Shown here in pieces: positions 55,267 to 64,000 of a stretch of DNA of 64,000 nt. Below the pieces are notes generated by a model. It did no database searches. It was not told the origin of the DNA and was given only the letters and a program-made list of their open reading frames with translations. The DNA is from Antedon bifida (Eukaryota > Echinodermata > Crinoidea > Comatulida > Antedonidae). A program made the translations under genes and the position numbers. The DNA is taken from positions 5,505,501-5,569,500 of the forward strand of contig OY727100.1 of assembly GCA_963402885.1 (NCBI GenBank), written 5' to 3'. The stretch's first letter is position 1; the number at the start of each line of letters is the position of its first letter.

Positions 55267-56675
55267 GAACCATACCCTCGATTTTTTTTTCTCTATAGGC
55301 CTATGGCCGCAAATCGCATTTCCGGCTATTCTCTTTTGTTTATGAACTATAAGTTGGTGTAATTACCAGCCCACAAATTTCAATTGCCGACCTTATATTG
55401 TCAGAGGACGGCATTCTCTTGCCGACCGAAATTAGGCTAGATCCCTCCTCCTTTCAAGCCTCCTAGCAACAACATGGTACATTAGGGATCGTATCATTGA
55501 GACTTTAACAGGCATATTCACCATCATGTGGTGTTTAGGTAAAAAACCATGGAATTAAGATGATCTCTGAATTCACTCAACCGTTGCATCTTGCACTTGC
55601 GTGTGAGCTGCATGCTTTCTCTATCAAGCAGCTGGCTGGGCACGTCACACGCACGCGGAGACCTGTGTAGGGGAATACCCTGTTATGTCAAGCAAACAAC
55701 TATGCTGTGTGTACAGCTCGCTAGCTCCAGAACCACGATGTTCAGCAGTTATCAAATAGAACTTATCTTGTAAATTTTAGTGTTAGGTTTTTATATTTTT
55801 ATATATATATTAATTAAATTTATTAATGCTTGACTAGGCCTGTAGTGAACAATCGTCGTGTTGTGTTAGTATGCCCAGCAGTATGCCCAAGCGGAACTCG
55901 CTGTTCAGCGGGGGGGATCGTACGATCCCCCCGATCCCCCCCTGGTTACGGGCCTGGAAACACCTTTACTGTTTATATTATCGATTATTTCTGTTGCTTG
56001 CTCTATTTATAATTATAAATGGTGTCTACTACAACCGATATATAAGTAGGCTACGAAAGTTGTTATTTGATCATTTTGTTCCAAAATTAACAAGATGCAT
56101 CACAAAAAAAACATGCATTACTCATCAGTCATATGCATAGGTGTCACCCGGGCTTCAATTTCTCGAGGCATTGGTCATATGTTCGAGAACCATTCGGGTA
56201 CACCCACTAGAGGGTGCGCTTGAGCGAAGCGAGCGAACCCTCTAGTTATAACAAATTTATTGAAGCACAATTTGGTCTTTTATTAAATTTTTATGATTAT
56301 ATTCAATCACCTTATGAAAAAAAATCCCTTTGTGATTAAGGGTCAAATGTCAATATTGACCAATAATAGAATGTAGCTATAAAACCAAATAAAAACTAAT
56401 ATTTAACAAAAATTTGATGTTTTCTCATCCTGTTAATTAATCATACGTAATGTAAAAGACCGAATACATCATTTCATCAGTTGAAATAAGGTCAATTTCA
56501 TCAGTAGACATAAGGTCAAAGGTCAACATTTCAATATGCATATTAGAATAGTTACCAAATAAATGCAAAGTTGTCCAAACTATGATATCGATGGTTTTAC
56601 ATGTAATCAAATTATTTGATCAGTAAAGTTATGTATTTCAATATAATTTTAATCAATATTATTATAATACTGTAA
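55267..56675. other. Noncoding stretch with two strong hairpins
   Basis: No gene. 55911-55932 is a perfect 22-bp palindrome (GGGGGGATCG-TA-CGATCCCCCC as read through the centre). 56206-56246 is a hairpin with the 10-bp stem ACTAGAGGGT/ACCCTCTAGT around a GAGCGAAGCGAGC loop. Confidence 0.6.
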
Positions 56676-56679
56676 TTAA

Positions 56680-57827
56680 AATGGACCTGAAATGGATTTT
56701 CGATTTTTTTCATTTTAGAATGACGTTTTGGGGGCTATTAGGTGTTGCTAGAACGTATATTGTTACAAAATATAAATTCGCCCTTTTGGGGAAAGCCCCA
56801 TTTGAAAATCAAAAAATTTCGCGGGTGACGTCACTTTGCGAATATATTCCTATCCCTCCAATGGACAATTTGCAGTTTTTTGGCTATAACTCTTGAAATC
56901 TTTGGAGTATTTTCTAAAAAATGCTTGTGCTTTTGCAGAAACATATTTAGAATTTTTTTATATAAAATTATTACCGTATAAACGGTTATTTATCAAGTAA
57001 ATGACGATTTAAAATCTCCAAATCGACGGGTTTTTTCTGGCAATACCGACGTTAGCCTGGCAACGTTGTCCAGGATACAGCGCCGTGTGCATGATGCGTA
57101 TCCATATTTTTCGGTTGTGTATTTTCAAAAATAGAATTTTGTATATCGTTCGTAATTTATACTGCTAAAATAAATGTGTTAGTTTCTTTAGTTTTTAGTT
57201 TAGCAGAATTAAATTAGTAATATGAGATGGTAATTTATTTGTCACGAATAAGGCAGTTCGAAAACGAATTTGATTCATATTTTACTTTGGCTTGACAATG
57301 AGCAGCAAGTTGTTGATATCGCTTTGGATGCACATGAAACGGAGCCTCGCATGGGTGGGTGGAGGATCGACTCCGGGCGCTGGGGCCTAGGCCTAGTAAA
57401 GGTTTGGGAGGTAGGCCTAGGCCTTCTAAATTCGGGTTTTAGTACAAAGTACATTTTAGGGCACTAAATTTCAACAACATTATATATTGAATAAATTAGT
57501 ATTAGTGTCAGCGCTTCGCGTATCTTTCCTGGCCGTCGATCATTCACGGACTATCGGGCGGCATACACGCTCTCGATCATACCTCCATGCTCTCGATCGT
57601 CGTGTGTATATGTGACGTCGTGAATATAGATGCTCCCGACGGCCGTTGAAATAGAATATTGCAATGGCGTGAGTAATTTTCGCTAATTTACCAAGGTATC
57701 TTAAAATTTCGTTTTTTCTCAAAATACTATACATTTTGTTTTTATTTGTATGGGTTTGTGTTAATTTGATACATTTAAATAACATGTGTGAATTTCTTAA
57801 AAATCGAAAGTCCATTTCAGGTCCATT
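56680..57827. mobile_element. 1.15-kb element with TTAA target duplication
   Basis: Left end AATGGACCTGAAATGG, then TTTTCGATTTTT; the right end is its inverse (CCATTTCAGGTCCATT). TTAA lies on both sides (56676-56679 and 57828-57831). TTAA duplication is typical of piggyBac and Kolobok superfamilies. No transposase inside, so it is a non-autonomous copy. Confidence 0.75.
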
Positions 57828-57831
57828 TTAA

Positions 57832-58140
57832 TCAAATCAGACATAAAATGTTACCTTGACCTTGAATAATATAAACGGTTAAAGCACAACTTGTAAAACT
57901 TTTCAAAATTCATAAATAAAGGACGAAAAAAAGATTAAGGAATATATGGAGCTTACATACCTGTCATGATAATATATATTACCGATACACCGCCCTCTAT
58001 GTCTAATAATGATACACAAATAAAAGTACACGGATGTAACCTGGCCAACTAGAAATGAACCACGTTGTTGTGTTTGCTTATCGTAAATTGCCTCCTACCC
58101 TTCCACCCATATGACATGGTGACAGCGACGGGATTATTTT
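57832..58140. other. Spacer / leader of gypsy fragment
   Basis: Noncoding; may be the leader of the gag frame that follows. No LTR identified. Confidence 0.3.
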
Positions 58141-59460
58141 TTGATCATTGACACATATAGAAAGACGGCGAGTATACAGAAAACAAGGCAGTTAGCAGCG
58201 CCAGCCAATTTTAACTTTTCCCAACCGGCGGCATGGCCCGAGTGGCGCCTCCGCTTTGAACGATATCGAACGGCTACAAAGCTACACAAGGAAGACGATA
58301 TACAAGTTAGTACCTTAATATATGCGATGGGGATGGAGGCTGAAACCATTTTCAAATCTTTTACCTTCACCGAAGATGAGGACAAACAAAATTACATTAA
58401 AGTAAGAGATAAATTTAACGAACATTTCATCCCCAAAATAAACGTGATTCACGAGCGGACAAAATTCTTCCAACGACAGCAACATGAGGGAGAAACCATT
58501 GAAGAGTACGTGCATGAACTATAAGATGTGGCTGAAAAATGTGATTTTCAAAGCTCAGTGGTCAAAAGCGAAAACATCAGAGATAGAATTGTCGTTGGTC
58601 TAAAAGACAAAAAGGTTTCAAAGGAACTTCAACTCATGACAAAGCTTACGCTTGAGGGCGTTATACAATTAGCAAGAAATGCTGAACTTGTTGATAAACA
58701 AATGGCAAACCAACTGGATTTTAGTTCATCCAGCAAAGTCGAAGCAGCTAATGCAAGCATAGGACGTGGTAGACAAACCAGCAGATACAGACCTGGGGTA
58801 AGCGAACCTAGAATAAGTAATGACAACACAAACTATAAATATAACCGTACTGGTGGAAGAAACACCCAACAATGTGGCCGGTGCGGATATGTACATCAAA
58901 GTACAACCTGTCCAGCGAAAAGTGCAGAATGCCGTCGCTGCAACAAAAAGGGACACTTTGCAAAATGTTGCCGCGCTAAAGGAGTGGGGAACTATCATTG
59001 ACAGATGAACCTGAGGAGTTGTACTTGTTAGATACTGTCACATGTAATGATAAAGATGAGGAGCCTTGGCTAGTAAATTTGAAAGTTGGAAACACTACGA
59101 TCAAATTCAAAATTGATTCAGGAGCTGATGCTACAATAATATCCTAACATGCATATAATCAGCTAAAGCCAAAACCGAAGTTAACTCCAACACACATTAT
59201 TCTCAAGAGCCTAACAACAAAATTAGTGTCACTAGGCAAGTTTACAGTCAAAACAATGTATAACAATGAAAGTTACACATTTGATATTCATGTGACTAGA
59301 GGAACTATGAGTAATCTATTGAGTCGCAGCACGTCATCAAAGATGGGGCTTATTACCGCTAACATACAGGAGATCAATAGTACCACTATTGGACTGTGGA
59401 AAACTGAACCGGTAAAAATTTGTCTAAAAGGAGCTATCCCGTACCACAATCACATGTTGT
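58141..59460 (+). mobile_element. Ty3/gypsy gag and protease fragment
   Basis: The gag capsid part (58141-58524) has FNFSQPAAWPEWRLRFERYR and the STLIYAMG block. An in-frame TAA at 58522-58524 interrupts it, and the same frame continues to 58999 with two zinc knuckles (CGRCGYVHQSTTC, CRRCNKKGHFAKC). After a frameshift comes the aspartic protease KIDSGADATIIS and a stop, then GLWKTEPVKICLKG. The copy ends before the RT. Its family differs from the RT piece at 46155, so the two are not halves of one insertion. Confidence 0.85.
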
Positions 59461-61400
59461 GACGTCACAAGTGCATACAATATTTGTTTTAATGAGAGAT
59501 GATTTAGCATGCAAAATTTGTATACCATGCAGTTTTTGTTATGTTCTTTTTTTTCATTTTAGGTGTTTTTTGGAATTAAACCACAAAATGGTAAGAAGCG
59601 TGAAAAGAGATACAGAAAGAGTTGCCACCCAAAAGTCGAAAAGTTTTGTGAGAAAGTTTTTGAAGCTGAGTGGTTGTAAATCACTGGAGTTTGTCATACT
59701 GCCAACAAAACTTAAATAAAAATATGATAGTTTTTCTAAATTAACATGCCAAAATGTTACGTTTTTTTAAATTTCTGAACATAGAAATTTACATAAATGT
59801 AAATATGGTAATTTTTGCACATGTTTCAAAAGTGGTTGAAAATATTTGAAACTTTTTCTATTGGGTTGATGTACTTGTACTTGTAATCTTCGCACGTGTA
59901 AATATTTGCAATTAGTACCACCATATTTATAGGTTGTTTTTTTTACGCACTGACATTTTTTATTTTAGTGTATTTTTGCATTGTATTTATTTTTTTGGTA
60001 GTTCGTTTGCATGCGAAGATTAATGTACAAGTTAAGTAAGTGAGTAAAGATGGGTATGCACCTCAAAAATTAAAATCGTTTTATTCCAGAGGTTTTTTCC
60101 AAGAGATGGCCGATTGTGGCTGATTGTAGTTTATATGTGATAAATGCCAGTGAATATGAATGTGAATCCGATTGTGGCTGATTGTAGTTTATATGTGATA
60201 AATGCCAGTGAGTATGAATGTGACTATGAATAAATGAAATACTGATGGAAATCAATGCTGCCTTCATATGATTGTGTCCGACTGATCTCGAGCTACCACA
60301 TCACATATACATGAAATGTATGTAGACATACAGATAACCACTGACTGCTAGAAGTGTTTCTTTACAGATGTTATCTTTATAGAAATATTTCTGTTAATAA
60401 ACAACAGTGTTACCGTTTGTATACAACACATTTTTTGTTATTGTACAACACCAGTGAATGAAACTAATTGACAGCACATTTTGTGTAAATGTACAGATGT
60501 TTTTTTTACAGTGTTGGTTAAAGCAAATAACAGAGTAAGCAAATTAGCTTGTTTTTTTCATGGGAAAGCAGCAAATAAGCCTATCCTACTGCACTGCTAA
60601 AATCAGTCCCACTGTCCATTTGACCAATCCTGCACCTTTCTCTAATAATCATCATGTCGAATGTTTAGACACAACAGCAAGTAAAAATCCTTCTCACCAT
60701 ACGTGCAAATCATGAAATCATATCAATGTTTATCAACTTATCACTCGCAGATTAAATATACATGAGTTTGCCTAGAGGCTAGTTAGTAGTAGGCCTAGAG
60801 TAGTCCTTGGCTAGAGTATTCCAAGCTTAGTAGAGGCTAGGCCTAACTAAAAAGTTAGCCTAGGCTAGGGTCAGGCTATTTTATATGGAGGTAAAAAATA
60901 TTTTTTTACCTAAGATTTTCTTTATACATTAAAAATTAAATTAAATAAAATTCTAGATAAGACATTTATTGATAATTTATTAAATCAGATAATCTGTTTG
61001 TATGGTCAGATCATTAACAATTTGCCTACTAAACAGGCCGAAATACCACAACTAACTAAATTTCTACAATATTTTTTTTATGCCAGGAATTTGGTGTGAA
61101 AAAACGCAACAACAGGTAGTGTATAAACTAAAGGCTCTCAAGGCGCAGTTTTTTTAAAGCAAATAACATAAACAAGACTTCTGGAGAGAGGAGGAACACG
61201 TTTTATGCACATGACCTATGTCATGACATACAGTATGGGGCTACTCTGCACTAGCAACACCAGTCAATTTGTTTAGTTCGATTCAAAACATTGGTAAGTT
61301 GTCTTTTTTCTTGATACATTTTTATCCCACAAAATATTTAAATTACATTTTGATTATTAAACAGTACACAAACTATGTTTTTTTAAAAACTTAAATAGAA
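59461..61400. other. Noncoding stretch
   Basis: No accepted gene. Contains a 58-bp tandem duplication (60111-60226) and a GGCCTA-rich patch near 60790-60870. Confidence 0.4.
60111..60226 (+). repeat. 58-bp unit, two copies
   Basis: CGATTGTGGCTGATTGTAGT starts at 60111 and again at 60169; the copies differ at very few bases. Confidence 0.9.
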
Positions 61401-62110
61401 TCTGTTGAAAAATCCAATGGAGTAGGAGGTGACAGTGCTAATGAAGAAGTAGTAGTTGAAGTAAGGGAACTAATGGTAGAGAACACAGACGAACCAAAAC
61501 CAAGCGTAGAAGAGAACAGAGGAGCCGGAGATGTAATAGTATTTCGAGATGAAAGAGTAATCGGAGATGAAAGAGTAATCGGCCAATGATGGTAAACTTA
61601 TTGTTTCTGAAGAGGATTTCACTAGGATTAGCCATGTCTTTTTAAAATTACATGCTGAAAAGCATGTACCAGCTGAAAAGCATGTACCAGAACGCACAAT
61701 TCACCTTGGCCATGGATTCACAAATTTCTTATTTAAAATCAAAATTGAAGGATAATGGCTTTCCGAAACTACTGTTACAAGTATCATTAATCATTTTTAT
61801 GCAAGTGATTTTTTGAAAGGAGCAATTAATGAAGATGAAGATTTTTTATGATCCTATGAGAAATATGTTTTACAAAAAAACTTCAGGCACATTAGCCCAC
61901 AATCAATTTGTTTGGGTAAAAATAATAATGGTATTACTCTATAGATTATCACTATGCTCCACTGAAAGAAACACTGTCTTAGTCTTCTGAGATACAGTTC
62001 TGTACAAGTTTCAAAGCTATGATTGCCATGATAATTCTGATTCAGATGTGATCAGTGATGGACATCTGCTCACAGAAGCTTACAATCTTCCATGATGCCT
62101 TTGAAATTGT
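61401..62110 (+). pseudogene. Relic of a transposon-associated protein, 5' part
   Basis: After an acceptor-like AAATAG the frame reads ESVEKSNGVGGDSANEEVVV. Later frames give SEEDFTRISHVFLKLHAEKH, HLGHGFTNFLFKIKIEG, YHYAPLKETLS and SDSDVISDGHLLTEAYN. This order is familiar from an uncharacterised protein that is multicopy in fish and marine invertebrates and is thought to be transposon-derived. A duplicated CATGTACCAGCTGAAAAG word and several stops mark decay. It ends near a GTAAGT. Confidence 0.5.
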
Positions 62111-63260
62111 AAGTAAAACAAAGCACAAAATGTTGGTGACGTGTGTATGGAGTGTTGACAAAGTGCGAGGCAAGCGAGGCACGCCAAATATTTGTGCGAG
62201 GCATCATTTTATCATTTCCAAAAGTGCGAGGCATGCGAGGCATATAGTTTACAATTTCAAAAAGGTGCGAGGCATATCTTAACGTGCTATTATGCTATAT
62301 TATAGGCCTAATAATCAATCGATACAAGCGTATCTAAATAGATTCGTGTATACACTCATCATGAACATAGCAGAGTGAAAATAATATTTTGTCACACCCC
62401 TGCGCCTCGATCCGGTAGACCCGAGAGATGGAAAATACCTCTTTACTATTTAGCAGGTAGCGGAATGATTCAGCCCTCAGCTCAGAGGATTGTGGTGCAT
62501 TCCCCTCCTATAGCACGTGGTTTCAGCAGCAACGCACAGACTTCTCTCTGAGCGGCGTGCCAAAGACATTTTTGACATTCCATTCTCTAGGAACAACACG
62601 TGTACCTCTCTCGCAAATAAGGTGAACAGCGATTGCCAGGACAAGTTCAATAACTGGCGGTGAATAAAAGGTAACTGATATGCCGATCAAATAACATGCC
62701 GCAAAGAAAAAAATTGCGACAGAATTCTGGAGCGCGTGTGAAAAAAGACTTACGTCCGACAATTGTAATACTAGGCCTAAAATTAAACTCAATTAAAATC
62801 AACATCACTACCTAGTCTAGACCTAGGACATCCTACTAAGGATATTATGATGAATTTTTCTATTTTATTCTTTAAAAGGTTAACGAAACCGTGTACAGTA
62901 TCAACAGTAACATTTTTCCTTACTGACAGTGACAAAATCTATTGAAATTGTACTTGATTTTCACCAAATAATGCGTTAAATATATGGATTCCACAGAGTT
63001 TTTAGCCCTCTAATTAATTTTGCTCTTTTGGCGTTCCATAGAAACCAAAATATTGAACATTGAGTGTGCGAAATGCGAGAAAAACAACGTCTGTAAAATC
63101 ACCAATTTAATGGATTTATTGTTACTTTTATGTGATTTTTCTTCATTAAAGTAGGCCTACTAATTCTAAGCTATGGTATTCAGGATAAAGTTGGTTAAAA
63201 TACTAGCCTAGCGGGCCTAGGCCTAGGCTACTTCAATTTCGGTGATTTCCTGCCTCGCAG
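62111..63260. other. Intron-like or inserted sequence between two parts of the relic
   Basis: Begins with GTAAGT-type sequence, contains repeated GTGCGAGGCA words (62160-62275) and ends TTTCCTGCCTCGCAG, an acceptor-like end. The middle part of the protein family is missing here. Confidence 0.4.
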
Positions 63261-63575
63261 ATCCTCAATTAATCACATTCAACTTGTCCTTCTTTGTAAT
63301 GAGAAGGATCCTAAACAAGTGAGACATAACAAAATATTTGGACCATTAATAAAGGATCTAAGTGATATTGAGTACAAAGGTATAGATATTGTCATGGGAT
63401 GTATGAAAGGATTTGTTGTTGCATTTTGTGGTGACAATTTGGGTTGTCATTGTGGAAAACTTCAGTACTAACCAGTACTTATGTAGATTTTGTCACATTA
63501 CTCTTGACCAGTTTCATAATGGGGAAAGTTATAAACTTGCTGAGGGACTTACTAAATTGGTAGCCACTTGGGATT
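63261..63575 (+). pseudogene. Relic of the same protein, 3' part
   Basis: Reads SSINHIQLVLLCNEKDPKQV, IFGPLIKDLSDIEYKGIDI and MKGFVVAFCGDNLG. After a frame change it gives CRFCHITLDQFHNGESYKL and ends at TAA. The CGDNLG and CRFC words are conserved in the same multicopy family. Confidence 0.55.
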
Positions 63576-64000
63576 AAATTTTCATCAGTTTTTTGTTGTC
63601 TTACGTGGGTTCATCCAACTTTTATTTCCATAAATACATAATATAATAATTTTACAGTATAGTTCTTTTTGAGTTCATCTTTTTCATTATTATCTTTTTC
63701 ATTATTATCTTTTAACACTTAACTTTTTTTTGTTTGTTTACAGTTAAAGCCCCCTTCCCTACGTTTTTTAGATCTAATTTAAGATCACAAACTATATTTA
63801 ATGTAAAACTAATACTATATGGTCCTATTGCGATAACTTTTTTCGTCTTTAACCGGTTAAAAATGTGAAAAATAAGTCGATTCTAATAATTATAGCGGCC
63901 CGCTATAAATCCCAAAATGCATTGCGCGCGGATTGATATTTTTGTTTTTCACTTGTAATTCGCCCACTTTTCGATCGATCGTGAGGCCAAAACAAATGGA
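63576..64000. other. Window end, possible edge of another dispersed repeat
   Basis: CCCAAAATGCATTGCGCGCG and ACCGGTTAAAAATGTGAAAA have the look of a MITE end running out of the window. No partner is seen, so not called. Confidence 0.3.

Noticed and set aside
54984-55298. 104-codon frame with Gly/Pro-rich start
   Set aside because: Lies within a GC-rich MITE; the translation reflects the repeat.
58141-59460. Joining the gypsy gag here with the RT fragment at 46155 as one element
   Set aside because: They lie 12 kb apart and the sequence before the RT differs in type, so they come from different families.
62523-62792. 89-codon minus-strand frame with hydrophobic segment
   Set aside because: No ATG context, no family, no splice partners; probably chance.

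Overview
The window looks like nuclear DNA of a marine invertebrate, most likely a deuterostome such as an echinoderm. It is AT-rich and intron-dense, with abundant short GGCCTA-type motifs. It carries a relaxin-receptor-like leucine-rich-repeat GPCR, an LRP-like YWTD/EGF gene, and a dense mix of decayed transposons (CR1/L2-like LINEs, BEL and gypsy LTR elements, Harbinger, several foldback DNA elements, SINEs). The phylum is an inference from gene families and repeat style. No rRNA, free-standing tRNA, CRISPR array or prokaryotic feature was seen.

Left part (1-13.7 kb): a 68-bp satellite, a tRNA-derived SINE and a LINE tail precede a plus-strand receptor gene. Its visible part runs from an LRR N-terminal exon (3807) through eleven almost identical 72-bp LRR exons (5813-11390) and two diverged LRR exons to a terminal exon with all seven transmembrane helices (12717-13701). 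The tandem LRR exons differ almost only at the exposed positions of the LxxLxLxxN strand. This is the most striking signal in the window.

Middle part (13.7-40 kb): a 2.56-kb inverted-repeat element with a 9-bp target duplication, dispersed repeats, and a minus-strand YWTD beta-propeller/EGF gene in nine exons (23117 to 19974). These are followed by a LINE with an intact ORF1 (PHD, coiled coil, SGNH esterase, zinc knuckle) but no reverse transcriptase, and by a foldback element filled with short GGTGGTCGCTTACGAG-like repeats. A complete five-exon minus-strand gene of unknown family (35051-39938, about 257 aa) has three tandem alternative first exons, each with its own promoter-like block. An inverted stray copy of its exon 3 lies at 32471-32624.

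Right part (40-64 kb): mostly mobile DNA. In order there are a zinc-finger transposon relic, a foldback element with a 52-bp array, a Harbinger transposase split by a foldback insertion, a PHD plus gypsy RT fragment, a BEL/Pao element with LTR, gag and protease, an almost intact minus-strand LINE RT, a 2.6-kb element with ~610-bp terminal inverted repeats whose unoccupied target survives next door, a TTAA-flanked element, a gypsy gag/protease fragment, and an intron-split relic of a transposon-associated protein. Apart from the two receptor genes and the five-exon unknown gene, little here looks like host coding sequence.
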